From Dromiciops gliroides (lineage: Eukaryota; Chordata; Mammalia; Microbiotheria; Microbiotheriidae): DNA of 64,000 nucleotides. Under the pieces are notes generated by a model. It was not told where the DNA came from. It was given only the letters and a program-made list of their open reading frames with translations, and made no database searches. The translations under genes and the position numbers were made by a program. Within the stretch, counting starts at the first letter, position 1, and the number at the start of each line of letters is the position of its first letter. Location: positions 10,116,223-10,180,222 of the forward strand of contig NC_057866.1 in NCBI RefSeq assembly GCF_019393635.1, in the 5' to 3' direction. Below, in pieces: positions 25,027-37,095 of the stretch.

Positions 25027-28000
25027 ATGTCGGCGAGACGGAGCCGGAGCCGCAGCCGCTCCGGGGCCGCGGGGGAGCGGGGCGGCAGCGAGGCGAGGCC
25101 CTCCGGTGAGCGTGGGCGGGGAGGAGGGACCGAGCGGGCGGGGGGGGGGAGGCAGGAGGGGGCACCTGGACCCCAGGCTCGGTCTCACCCCCCACCGCAT
25201 CCTCTCTGCAGACCCCGCGTCCCCGCCTCCTCCTGCTCCCGGACTGCGGAGGTCCCAGCGGAAATCCGGCTCGGCGCCCGAAGGCCCTCCCCAGGTGAGC
25301 CCCCTCCCCGCCCCCAGCCTTATTGACCCGCCCCCGGGAAGAGCCGAGCCCCACCCCTCAATGTTTATTTCAGATCCAGTCCCGCCTTCCCCCACCTGCC
25401 GCGCCTTCCACCCTTACTGACCAGCCCCTGACCCCTTCTGCCGTCCAGCCTTCTACCCCGGCCCCTCGGAAGACCATCGCCCTGAGGAAGATCGTACCCC
25501 CGACCACTGAGGTGAGCCCGCGCCCGGACCCCAGACCCCCAAGCCCCCTGTCCTTGCCAGCGGAGTCCATTCCTCGCTTTTCTGTTGTCCAGGTCTCCAG
25601 CCCCGCGGTCCAGAAACGCGCCGGTCCGCAGACCCCCGAGGTGAGCCTCCTCCTCGTCCCTCCATCTCTCCTCTCTCCCTTCCTCCCCCTGCCTCTCCCC
25701 CCTCCCTCCTTCCTTCCCCCCACCCTCCCCCCACTTCTGCTCATCCAGACCCTCCCCTCTTTCTCTTCCTCAGGCAGCGCCCCCTGGAGCCAGAAAGCCC
25801 CTTACAGGGAAGAAGCTGGTGGCCAGGACCAATGAGGTGATCCGGGCCCTGGGCCTCCCTCCAAGGCTCAGCTCTGTACTCTTCCCCACTTGCCAAACCT
25901 CAACCATACTATTGGGCTGCTGAATTTCAGTATAGCTCTGAGTTCAAGTCTAGCCTCAGATGTTTGCTAGTTACGTGACCCTGGGCAAGTCATTTCACCT
26001 TTGTCTACCTCAGTTTTCTCATCTGTAAAGCAGGGATGATAACAGCACCTACCCCTGTTTGGAAAGCGTTTTGTTACGCTTGAGTCCACAATCTTGGTTA
26101 AAGGCCCAGAAGAGCTCTTGGTCTCAGTGAGCTTCCGCCTTACCTTTTCTCTGTGTTTTGCAGGCTGCTCTTCCTGCAGCCCACAAAGCCGGCTCCGTAA
26201 AGGAGGTGGTGCCCCAGCCCCCAGAGGTGAACCCTGACTCTCCCACCCCCACCTGTGCGGCCTTGGCCAGCTCCCAGCCTTCCACCTCAACCTTTCTCAT
26301 CTCTCCATTATAGACCCCCTCCTCTCAGGGCCGAAAGTCCGAAGCCAAAAAGAAGGTGTCCCCGTATACAAAGGTAAGGCTTGGGGAGGAAGAAGCCTGG
26401 GGTTTAAGGGAAGATCTAGGTCTAGGAAAAGTGGCAGATCTCAGAAAGCCCAGGGTGAGTGTTTTATGTCACCGAACTTCTTTCCCAAAGGGCTTCCAGC
26501 CGAAGGGCAAAGGAGTGGTCTGTGGTCCACTTGCAAAGGAGTTAGGTGGGAGGGAGAGCTTTGGCTGGTTGCCATTGTAAAAAAAATTCATTATTATATC
26601 TAATCTAATCTGGAAAAATTAGATAATTGTGTGCTATATGAAAAATTATAATATATGCAAAATCATAAGTTTAGAAAAATTATAATTGGGCCATAAGTCC
26701 TGCCATGGTCATTATTCAAATGGAGAAATATTTTTGACTGAGTAGGCCTAATTTGGGGGGACTAATCTGACTGGAGAACTAAACTGGGGACTTTTGACTA
26801 ACTGGCTTTCTGACTGCTATTAACTTAATACGGACCATTTAAAAGTTCCACTACGCTACTCCCAAATTGATAAGCAAAAGATTAAGAACCCTCTTAACTA
26901 AATAATCAAAGCAGAGTTTGTTTATGAAATACTATTTAAAATTAAGAATACAGGGAGATAAAATGTGCAACCTGACTGCATTGCAGTGCCTCTCTTTCCA
27001 CCTGCTGAGCCTGGAACTTTTTTTAATACAAGGGCCACCTCTTGCCTTAGGGTATGTTCCCTGCTCAGCTACTTCTAACTTTCTTCTTCATCTTCTGGCC
27101 TCCTTCCAGCGGTTCCCTCCTTGTAGCCCCTTTCCGTTCCTCTCCAGCCTCTCCTCTGTTCTTCTAATCTTGTCAGTCCCCCTCTTAATCTTGTCCACTG
27201 GCCTTCCTTCTCTCCTTGCTCTTAGCTTTTTCTCCTTCCCCGTCTCTTAGTGCTCCAGCCTTTCTGCTCTCTTAATCTCTTCACCTCCCTTCTCTGTTCT
27301 AATCTTGTCAGTTCCCCTTTTTCCTAGTCCTGCTGTCTAGCTCCCAGGTCTATATATATCTTTCTTCTCTTCACTCACATCTTTTTGCTCCCCCATACAC
27401 ACCAAGCTAATTCACCAGCCAGGGCTGCAGCTGGTGGGGGGGCACACTCGAGCCTCCCATGGGTGCCACACCCAGGGCTCCAGGGGCCCATGCCCCTGCT
27501 GCGTGCCTGGGACCTTGGCACAGGCTACGCCAGAGCCCGGCCTGGACGAGCCCGGGATCTCTTGGATAGATTTGCTCAGGGTGGAGGGAGCTGGGGCTCC
27601 CTCCCCCCAGCTGTCTGACCTGGCTGGTGGTCTTGTACAGCCCACGGGGCTTTTTGGCTCAGCTGAAGCGGGGGGGGGGGGTGGCACCAGCACCTCCCAT
27701 ACAGAAGAAACCCTGAGGGCCTAAGGCTTTTTAATCTCAGACCAAAGGTAGGGTCCCCAAATCAAAATAAATTTCCACACCATGAGAAATCTGGTGTGTT
27801 TTCACTCGGAGGATGAGCTAAGAAGGCGGCATCTGATCCCGGCCTTGAAGGGAAGGCAGGACTTCCCAATGATGGACAGGTGGTCCACACAAGAAGTCAG
27901 CCAGCTGATAACAGGAAGTGGTGAGGCCCCTATCCAGTTGGGCCGGAGTGTGGGCCACCTGGAGGGAAATGGTAGAAAGCCATAGGCAGGTAGTAAAAGG

Positions 28001-31000
28001 AAAGTGTGTGTGTGATCTGGTGGACAACAGGGGGGATGGGAAGGCTTGCTAGCAGCCTGGTAGAACCAGGGAAACACCGTAGGCTTGGCGCTCCACCAGG
28101 CTGGCGTCACCTCTGCCCTGTCCTCCTATCCCCTTGTGGAGGTAGACGGAGGCCCCTTGCTCAGTGAGCTCCAGCAGCCTCGTGTTACTCCTCAGCTCGG
28201 CATTCCTGACCCTTTTTACCTTTGCAGACTTTGACACTTGACTTTGCTCCTCATCCTCGGATCTAACCCCGTTCTGGACACCGTGCCCTTGCCCTGGCTC
28301 TCCTCACTTCTGCCTCTTGGCTTTGTCCCCCCTGCACCAGGCTTTTCCCAGTTTCCCACTGCGAGTGTCTCTCCTCTGAAATGGCTTTCTGTTTACATTC
28401 TGCATCCTGTGTGTCACGTGTCAGGCTTTTAGGACCAGCAGCACAGCCAGCAGACATTGGGGAATAGGGGAGGAGCCCTGGGTGGTTGTTTGGTGGTACG
28501 TCATCTATTCACGGTTGATCATGAAAGCCAGGGCTGTGGTGAACGAGGGAACAACCCCATGTGAGGGTTAGGATGAAGATGGGGATGAGTAACAAAGTGG
28601 ACTGAGTGCCAGACGGAGGCCTAGTGGCTGGCATCATGCCTGGAGCCGAGGAAGGGAGAGGGAGGGCTGGTGTCCGTCGCTCCCTCCCCCACCTTTTCCT
28701 TTTCTTTCATCTTTGTCTCTGGTGTCCCCCTACAGATTACACTGCTGGAGAAGGAGAACGCTCCCCCTCTACAGGAAAGTGCCCTCCCCCGTGAAGATGG
28801 CTCTCTCTTCAGCCCAGGCCCAGCTCTGGAAATGACCACCACAGTGCTAGGCCCTCTGAGCCCCAGTGCCGGCACCAGACCCAGCCTCATGGATGCCAGG
28901 GATCTGGAGATGTCCAAGAAGGTTCGGCGTTCTTACAGCCGGCTTGACGATCTCGGCTCTGGCTCCACCTCAACGCCGAACTATCGCCGCCGCTCCTTCT
29001 TTGGCTTTGAAAGGCTGCTCTTGGGAGAGGAGCTGGAGAACGTCTCCCCCGTGGGGAAGAAGGAGTTGAAAAGCCAAGCGGTCGCCCCCATAGCGGAGCC
29101 CTGGGGGCCAGATTCCACCCTCCCTGGCATCACCATGACCAAGGAGAAGCGCCGCAAGAGGAAGGTGCCCGAGATCTTGGTGAGCACTCCTCCCTACCCC
29201 CACCCCCCTCCTTCCCTACCCCCACCCCCCTCCTTCCCCTCCCCCACCAGCGGTCATCAGGCATTGTCACAGGGCAGCTCTGATCACCCCCTAGATTCTC
29301 TTTCCATCAAGCCAATTCTGCTGCGGCTCCTTCCCTCCAGAGCCACGTCCCGTCTTTGTCCATATGACACATGTGGAGGTGGCTGGCACGTCTGCCCCTC
29401 CTCTGTCTTCTCTGCTGGAGGCCAAACCTTGGCTGTCTTTTTCATCGGTGCTCATGGTGGCTGGCATCTGTAGTCCTCTTGCCTTCCCGGGCCCCCTCCT
29501 GGAGGCCAGTGTCCTTTAAGTGTGATCTCCTGGCCTTGAGAGGCATCTTCTCCCTCATTCTGGATACACACGGCTAGGATTCCCATGAGCCTTTGGCGGC
29601 CACATCGCCTCACTGACTGACGCAGAACTTGTGATTCCCCAGCCCCCAGATCTCAGTGACCCCCAATGGAGGTTTTCCGTGTCTTCAGATGCCACTTCTG
29701 ATACCCCTCATGTTAGCGCTTGCTCTCACAATCCCATCTTCCCATCTGCTCCACCTGCTGTCTCTGCCTTCATCCAAATGCTGCTAAAAACATTGACCGA
29801 GAAAAGGCCAAGGAAGGTTCTTGGACACTGACCCACTGTCTTGAGGGTGTCTGGCGACTGGCAACTCTTGGGGACTGGTCATTGAGCCAGATCTGAGCCC
29901 TCCCACCTGCCGTCATGCCGTCCTCACAGCTCTGGACGAGCAAGCGTGAGAGCCGTCAGATGTTTTGCTACCGTCTCGGTGTTCTATTCCCAATCCATCA
30001 TCCTGTCGAGGGCAAAGAGGTTAGTCTGGTGTGACCCCTTAACAAACCCACGCTGGCTCTTCACAGGCACTGCTTCCCTTTCCAAACCCACGAGCCGTCT
30101 CTTTAATAAGATCTCTGGGATTTTGCCAGGAAGCAGAGTCAAGCCTGTCTGGGTACTGTCGGGAGTCTAAAGGCATCCACCTGTCTCTCTTCTGGGACAC
30201 TCTCCCATGCTCTTTATTTTCTTTTTCTTTTTCTTTTATTCATACCTTTTAAAAACACTAGACTCGGGGCAGCTAGGTGGCGCAGTGGATAGAGCACCGG
30301 CCCTGGAGTCAGGAGTACCTGAGTTCAAATCCAGCTTCAGACACTTAACACTTACTAGCTGTGTGACCCTGGGCAAGTCACTTAACCCCAATTGCCTCAC
30401 AAAACAAAACACTAGACTCCCTTCCTACTGTTCCTCCCTATTGACCCCTCCCTTGTAACAGGTCTGACCTGTGTGCTGTTCTGTACCCACAGTCCCCTGC
30501 TTCTAGGCCTCAGATCTCAGTCTCCCAGGGCAGTGGGATGGTCCCTTTCCCATTTCCTTGGGCATCAGTTTCCACTCCCATAAACCCTTCTGAAGGTCTT
30601 TTTCCTCAGAGTCCAGCCTTCCTTCCCTCTTTTATCATTGGACCACCCACCCTGAGCCATGGTTCCATCCCTTCTTTCTTGGACTTCCTCTTCCCCTCCA
30701 GCCTGCATCAGCTCATCTTGAGATCTCTCTTTCCAGGCTCCAGGACGCTGCCCCCTCGCTTGGGCAGATCTCTGGGACCTGCTCCGGGTCCCTTTTCCAT
30801 CTCGGCCGGTCCATGAGCTTAGTCTCCCATGTCTTCCTTCGTGGGGTTGTGTCACATCCAGCTTTTTCCTTGGAAGACTCCCCCATGCTTCTTGGACTGC
30901 CTTTGGTGAACCTGTCATCCTTTCCTGGGAAAGCTGGCACAGCCCGTGGGCATGGCGTCGGAGGACCTGGGTTCAGATCTCACCCTGCCTCTTGTCTGCA

Positions 31001-31661
31001 TCGGCCTCGGTGTCCCTGTGTGTAAGGGACCTTGGAGGGGCTTTCTGCTCAGGCTCTCTCCTCCTATGAGGGGGGTCTGGCTGTCCTGGCTCACACCCAG
31101 GCTTCTCTCATCTCAGACTTGGGAAGGAGGAGCCTCCAGCCACTAGGAACGCTCTTGGGGGGAGCCATGCCTTCTGCTTCTGCCAGTTGGAATCAGACCC
31201 AAGAGAGCAGGTCTTACACACGGAGGCCTGGCCCTCCTTCATTTCCTCTCTTGCCCGTGACCCTTCCCCAAGCGCTCCCACCAGGTTCCCCAGCCCTGGG
31301 CTCAGGTTTATGGCGCCTTTGCCCTTTAACCTCCACTTTTGGGTGAGGTTCTTCCCACTCCTCCTCCTGGCAAGCCAGTGACAGTCCACTGCATCTCAGT
31401 GACCGACCCCCTCGTGCCAAGCTCTCTGGGGGGCCCACGGATGGTCTCTGCTCTTCTTGAGAATTACTGACACCCCCCTTCTCATCCTTCACCCTCTGAA
31501 GCCGCTCCGGCTTGGGGGGACATAAGTCCGGCCCAGGATGGGTGGCTATCCCCCTCACCCCCCTCCCCTTGTCTCTGCAGAAATCGGAGCTCGATGAGTG
31601 GGCTGCGGCCATGAATGCCCAGTTTGAGGCTGCCGAGAAGTTTGATCTCCTGGTGGAGTGA
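25027..31661 (+). CDS. CDCA5: CDCA5 (sororin), cohesion stabiliser, 9 coding exons, enlarged
   Basis: Sororin protects cohesin from WAPL in S/G2 and is destroyed by APC/C-CDH1. Exons: 25027-25105, 25212-25294, 25374-25511, 25593-25640, 25774-25836, 26164-26226, 26314-26373, 28736-29179, 31581-31661. Total 1059 nt, 352 aa, against about 252 in human. Starts MSARRSRSRSRSGAAGERGG. Conserved parts: LRRSQRKSGSAPEG (exon 2), the KEN box at 184-186 (LLEKENAPP), RDLEMSKKVRRSYSRL, the FGF motif near 267-269 (SFFGFERLL) and the C-terminal sororin domain (ELDEWAAAMNAQFEAAEKF to LLVE). Exons 4-7 are 48, 63, 63 and 60 nt, all phase 0; some have no human counterpart that I recall. AATAAA at 31978-31983. 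Confidence 0.9.
25925..26085 (+). repeat. MIR-like SINE in CDCA5 intron 5
   Basis: GAGTTCAAGTCTAGCCTCAG, GACCCTGGGCAAGTCATTTC, CTCAGTTTTCTCATCTGTAA. Nearly complete old copy. Confidence 0.75.
26575..27780. repeat. AT-rich repeat-like block in CDCA5 intron 7, unclassified
   Basis: Composition shifts sharply from the GC-rich gene to AT-rich (26580-26960), then pyrimidine-rich (27000-27360), then mixed. On the minus strand the block would begin TGG and end ACA, so a solo LTR of about 1.2 kb is possible. I found no clean target duplication. 27785-28700 looks unique. Confidence 0.3.
30266..30404 (+). repeat. SINE, MAR/WSINE type, with target duplications
   Basis: Full-length copy in CDCA5 intron 8. 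Identical 14-base flanks AAAACACTAGACTC lie at 30252-30265 and 30406-30419, marking the L1-type insertion. Confidence 0.93.
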
Positions 31662-31983
31662 GGTAGATGAAGAGGGGATCTCTGGACTGGACTGCGCCCT
31701 CCCTGTACATAGCATCCCTCCCCTCTTCCCCCGCTCCTAGGAACCCAGACTGCTGTCGTTGACTGCCTTCGTCGCCCCGTGGGGACACGCGCCTTCTGCT
31801 GCTGGCTCTCGCCTTCTGGCTGCCCCTGGACTTTCTTTGTCAGTGGGGGGCCTGGCGGGGGGCGGGGGGGGGCAATCGTTGGACTGCCATGCTAACCTCT
31901 TGTTTTGCTTAGCTGCCACCACGTGGACCGGGTCCTGAGGAGCCTCATTACCCCCTTCCCAGGTCTTATCCAGGAAGAATAAA

Positions 31984-33724
31984 CGTGGCATTTGGAAAAC
32001 ATGAAAGTGATGGGAGGCTCTGGGAAGCGAGCCCTGGGGGGCCTGCTGCTCATCCCTGCGGCTGCACTCAGTGTCTCCCGCTCCTCAGCTACCTTTCCTA
32101 TGGTCCCGACCAGTTTCCCTGGGGGTGGGGAGGCCTTGCCGTTGTCCCTAGGAGGTAGGAACAGGTCCCACAGCTGAGCCACTCCCCGCGGGGGACCAGG
32201 CTGCTGAGGTCAACAGGCACACCTTTGGTGGGGACGTGGCTTGGTCTCCATAGGCCCAGCCCTCCGGACAGATGGGTTGGGTTGAGGTCAATTGCCCCTC
32301 TTGGATGAACCTCCCAAGGGAAGGTTTGAAGAGAGGGAGGGCCTTGGGACTGGGTGGTGAGCTCCTTCCAGGCCACAGCTAGTGTCCCAGGAGCAGAAGG
32401 GGGACTGCTGAGCTCACTGGCCTGTTCTGTCAGGTGCCCGAGGGAGGAGGGTGGGGGTGACTGCTTTCTCCACCTGACCACCAGGCGGCACTGCCTGCCC
32501 TTCCACCTGGTGACCTTATAGCATCAGCCTAGGCCAGTGGGGTCAAACTCAACCAGAAACATCCAAATCGACGTTACTGATGTTTTATCTTTTAAGTGTT
32601 TCTCAATTTATTTTAATCACATGCAGTTTTGTGATGCCTGCCAAAGCCAAGGATGGCCAGAGGCACCAAGGCCACCTTAGCTGTGGCTCAGCTGCTCACC
32701 ACATCGTTTTCTCCTGTCCCTGGGACCTAGGTCAAGCATCACTGGCTTATAGAGGGGACCATCAAGCACATGGAGATGCAGACCATGAGTGCCCGGGCCA
32801 GAGGCAACAAGCATCATTTAGAGACCCCATCAATAGGAAGGGCTTCCCTCTTCCCCAATGGGCTCCGTGTTGTAATTGTTGGGAGATGGTGGAGGTTTTG
32901 TTTTAAAAGCTGATTAAACCATTTACTTCCACCCCCATTGTGTGTCTGGTTTCATTGGGGAGGGGCCTGGCCTATGGGCGATTCAATAGTAGAAAGTTAC
33001 TATGGATCAACTGGTTTTTCTGGCCTGTGATGTGCCAGGCTCTGCCCACAAAGGCCCAAAGGAAATACTATGCCCTCAAGCACCTTACATTCTCTTTGGG
33101 GTTGAGGGGGCAGAGCAGGGATGCTAGCAGCTACAGAATGGGGCGAGTGCATGAAAACAGCAGCAGAGATGAGGAGGATGAGGAAGGGCAGCAAGGCCAG
33201 TCTGGCTGCCCTGAGGGTATGACAGGGACATTACCCAATGAGCCCCTCTTTGGTCCTGAAGGTCATTGGGAACCAGTGGCCACTATTGAGTGGGGGAGTG
33301 ACAGACCTGCACCTAGGTAGGAAGTTGCTGTACTAGGCCAGGGCCCGAGAGGCAAGCATTTATTAAGCACTGACTGTCTGCCAGGCCTCACACCAGGAGC
33401 CACCAGTCCTATCTAGAAGCAAGGCTGTGCCTCCCCAGCCCTCAGAGTGGAGTGAGACTAGTCGGCCTCACAAAACGTCAGGAGCCCAAGGTCAGGCTAG
33501 GATGGAGGTCGGCAGCCCTCAATGAATGTCAGCAAAGGTATTGACATAATCAAGCCTGTTCCCCTGGCCTTGGCACATGTTCAAGGGAATATTGATGACC
33601 AGCCCCAGCTGCGGGGCTGCTTTCCTCTGCTGCTGCCGCCCCACTCTGGCTCTGGCTGGACCCCGGAGCCTGGTGAGGAGAGCCGGAGGTCGGTCAGAGG
33701 ACGCCCACCTTATCTGCACTCAGG
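31984..33724. other. CDCA5 downstream region
   Basis: No coding frame recognised. GCTGATTAAACCATTTACTTC near 32906-32930, followed by GT-rich sequence, resembles a polyadenylation site, possibly a distal CDCA5 end. 33350-33420 has an old interspersed-repeat motif (CATTTATTAAGCACTGACTG). 33590-33724 is the 5' side of the next gene model, with a pyrimidine tract and CTGCACTCAG just before its ATG. Confidence 0.4.
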
Positions 33725-36274
33725 ATGAGCCAGAGGCTGGGGTCCTGGGCCACAGGGGCTCCAGGAGTGGCGGAGGGCAAGCTGGAGGTCCTAGAGAAGT
33801 TTTTCCAGCCTCCTTGGGCATGGAGACAGGAGTCCTCACGCAGTTCACCTTCCTCCTCCACAGGCTCCTCAGGCCACTGCCCCCAGATGGGCAGGGGGCC
33901 TCTGATCGGTGGCCGGGGCCTTGGGGAAAGGTTGAGGTTTTCTGCTTTCCTAGATGAGATAACCCAGAGGGTGTTGAGCCCTGCCCAGCTCCGGGCTCTG
34001 GGCTGGAAGGGTGCCCTGGACCAGCCCAGATACTCTCCTCCCCACGGAAGATGGAGGGACAAGCCCCCAAGCCAGGTGAGAGAAGGGTAAGGGGAGGGAG
34101 CCTGGGAGAAACTATTCCTGACCTACCCCCACCCCCAGCTGCTCCATCCCTATCTGTCTTTTAGCCTCTTTTCCCGGAGGCCCAGCTGTCTGAGATGCAG
34201 ACCGATCCAGATCCACCTGAGTCCAGAGGGTGAGTGCAGGTGTGTGAGCACAAAGGACAGCTCATTCCCCTCCTTGGGTCCTTTCCAAGGCACCACCACA
34301 CCTCTGATCCTCCTCACTTACCGCAGAAGTCAACTCCATCCATCCATCCGTCAGTCCGTCCATCCATCCATCCATCCATCCATCCAATAACCATTTACTA
34401 AGCATCTCCTTTGTGTAGAGCCCTGCCCTGAGTATTGAAGGAGACCCCAGAAGTGTTTAAAGCTCAGGCCCCAGCCCTCATATAGCTTGCAGTCTGCTAG
34501 ACTGAGACACAAACACAGATGCATCAGAGGAGGGCAAACCCAATGCTTTGTTAGGGTGGAGGAGCAAGGGCTTTAGTGATAGGGCAATCAAGGAAGGCTT
34601 GCTGGAGGAGGTGACATTTTATTCCATTATCTGTTGTGTTATTCATATTTTATTCTCAACAGATACAATAGACATTTAATGAATTGCCTGTGAGTGGGCC
34701 CACATCCCAGATGCTCCAGACAGGGCATCGGGAGGGTTAGGGTGAGGGTCGAGAGGAGGGAAGGGGCTGGGGTTGGGGGTGAACCGCTCTGCTGCCTGAC
34801 AGTCCTCATGCCAGCCTTCTCTCAATCCTCCTGCATCTCCCCTCAGGGGCTCCGTGGACACGGGATCCACCTTAGAAGATGGAGATTGGGAGCCCAAGGT
34901 CAACACCCGGCAGGTGTGGGAGGAGCTGATGACTCTAAAGGAGCAGTTTCTGAGGTGGGGCAGGAATTGGTCCTCCTTGCCCCCATTGAGTCCTATTAGG
35001 AAGCACCCCGGGGTGGGGAGCCCTGGATCAAGAACCAGAAGTCCTCTGAACGCCCCAGCTCAGCAAACAGCTAGAGTGAGCCCCTGGAGGCAGTGCCTTC
35101 AGATGGGAAAAGCAGATGTAATGAAGTCTAAAGCCCTGGGTTCAAATTTCGACACTGCTACTTTACCATCTGTGTGATGGTGGGCAAATCTCCCATCTCT
35201 CGGCCTTGGGTTAGGTTTGGTTTTGTTATTTGTGAAATGAGAGATTTAGACTCATCCAGCTTGCAATCCCATGGTCCTTGGCTGCACCTCAGTTTCTTCA
35301 TCCCAGGGATAAAATTTACGTGAATCATCTTCCGGTGAGAAAAGTGCCTGTTTAGCAGGAAGCGCTGGAGAAATGCGACCTGTCTTGGCTATTTATTCAC
35401 CGAGTTGTATGGCGTCCTCAGCTGTGGGAGCCGACCCCTGGGCAAGCATGCATGCCTGGGCACGCGAGGGTCCCTGCCGAGCGGCACACCCAGTATACTG
35501 GGCCAGGGCAGCTGTCCTGCTCAGCTTCAGGGTTTCAGGGGGAGACTAGGGAGGAATCCAGCAAGGACGGGGAGAAGTTGAAAGGGGCTTAGGCAGAGAA
35601 GAAAGGCGGCGTCAGGGGGGGGGGGTTGATGGTTGATGTCAGGTCCGGTCGGAAGAGAGGAGATGGCCTGGCCAGGCGGAGGAATCCCAAGATGAGCGGT
35701 GCTTAAGCCCGTTCCGTTGTGGATTCTTCTTGGGCACAGTCAGTAGCCGAGGTCCGGCCCCACTCTGAGGTCCTGAGGTTCACAGAAGGCAGAGCCAGCC
35801 AGGAGAGTGTGCGGGGCTCCTCGGGTGGGAAGCGGGCATGGGGGGGCTCTGAAAGGCTTCTTCTCTCCCCCCCCCCCAGGCTGCAGGAGGATTTGGCGAG
35901 CACCCACAGGGCCCACCAAGTCCTGGAGGAGAAATTCCAAAGCCTGGTGTGTCTATGGGCTGAGATTGGGGAGGGGCCGAGGAGGGCAAAAGTGGGGGAC
36001 AGCCAGTCCCAGCCCCCAACCTGGGCTCACACCCTATGTCCTTCTACTCCAGGTCTCTAAGTTGGCTTCCAGCACCACAGGATCGCCTGTGTTCTTGCTC
36101 CTGAACGAGGCTCCCAGATGCGCCCTGGACTCCTCTCTGCCCTGGACAAGCCCCGAGCTGAGGGAGGGGGGTAGTGTGGGGTTTCTGGGTGCAACCAAGG
36201 GGGAGCAGCTAGGTCCCTGTGAGAGGCCTCCACACCCCGATCCCCTACCCCACCCTTCTCAGTGTCAACAGTAA
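33725..36274 (+). CDS. Unrecognised five-exon gene model, 270 aa
   Basis: I do not recognise this protein. Five open exons join with matching phases: 33725-34075 (ends phase 0), 34165-34229 (phase 2), 34847-34954 (phase 2), 35880-35946 (phase 0), 36053-36274 with stop. Sum 813 nt, 270 aa. Donors are GTGAGA, GTGAGT, GTGGGG and GTGTGT; acceptors end TTTTAG, CCTCAG, CCCCAG and ACTCCAG. The start MSQRLGSWATGAPGVAEG has A at -3; an AG just before the ATG also allows an upstream exon. Exon 1 has a Ser-rich stretch and LRFSAFLDEITQRVLSPAQL. Exons 3-4 encode a likely coiled coil (RQVWEELMTLKEQFLR, then RAHQVLEEKFQSL). The end is Pro-rich. AGTAAA follows at 36270. I recall no human gene between CDCA5 and NAALADL1. 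Confidence 0.6.
34338..34387. repeat. (CATC)n microsatellite
   Basis: Imperfect CCAT/CCGT tetranucleotide run in intron 2 of the unrecognised gene. It is followed at 34388-34530 by an old interspersed repeat (ACCATTTACTAAGCATCTCC). Confidence 0.9.
35090..35290 (+). repeat. MIR-like SINE
   Basis: GGGTTCAAATTTCGACACTGC, GATGGTGGGCAAATC and TTTGTGAAATGAGAGATTTAG. Old copy in intron 3 of the unrecognised gene. The rest of that intron, 35290-35879, is unremarkable. Confidence 0.6.
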
Positions 36275-36288
36275 AGTCTTAGCCACCC

Positions 36289-36329
<41 letters not shown>

Positions 36330-36400
36330 GGGGAGTGTGCATATCTCTGTGTGGTGTGTGTGTGTGTGTGCACACGTGTGCATGCATGTGTGTGTATGGG
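36289..36400. repeat. (TG)n microsatellite
   Basis: Two TG runs (about 36291-36327 and 36350-36395) separated by a short unique stretch. The second includes CACACGTGTGCATGC palindromes. Confidence 0.95.
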
Positions 36401-36619
36401 GGGTTGGGGGTGGAGGGGCCACCCTCCCCTGTCCCCTGGATTCCTGGATTCTGGCCCCAGGTCTGCCCAGGCCAGTCCAGCCCCCCCACACACCCCAGAG
36501 ATGACTCAAGGGCAAGTCCACAGACTGAAGATTAGGTAGAGATTGCAAAGATAAGAGCCTGGGAGAAGGAAGGTTCTGCCCCTTCTCAGAAGCTCCTGGG
36601 GCTCCCCTGGGCAGTGCAA

Positions 36620-36760
36620 AGAGCACAGGTTCTGCCGTCGGGCGTGGCCACTCCTGACACCACCTGTGTGATTTGGGGAGAATCACTTGCTCACTCTGGG
36701 CCTCAGTTTCCCCTTCTGTAAAATGAAAGCCTTGGATGCTGCCTCTGAAGTCTCTACCAG
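36620..36760 (+). repeat. MIR-like SINE
   Basis: CACCTGTGTGATTTGGGGAG, GGGCCTCAGTTTCCCC and TGTAAAATGAAAGCC. Degraded copy. 36760-37095 shows nothing further. Confidence 0.6.
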
Positions 36761-37095
36761 CTCTTGTTGTATGGTCCTATCATTGTTTTGGTCCAGAGCT
36801 CTGGCCGGGCCTTAGGGGTCAGGACACCCAGATGTCCAGAGGACTCCTCAGGACTCCCCATCTCTCAAGGCCTGACCTTGCTCAGCCTTAAAACGGGGCA
36901 CAGGTCTGGCCAGGTGGGGTTGCTGTGGGTGTGTGTGGAGGAGGGGAGGAAGGTGCTCTGTAGGGGGTAGTGAACGAGGCTCTCACCCGTTGGCACTGGC
37001 TTCTTCAGGTCTCAGGAGATACAGCTGGAAGGCCCTCTCTCCCAAGGGCACACAGACAAACGCATGGCAGAGCCCAGACTGAAGCCCTGTCCTCT

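Noticed and set aside
25323-25835. 170-codon continuous frame over CDCA5 exons 3-5
   Set aside because: It reads through introns with good splice sites, and the exon parts are in other frames matching sororin.
36292-36535. Cys-Val frames over the TG repeat
   Set aside because: They are translations of the dinucleotide microsatellite.
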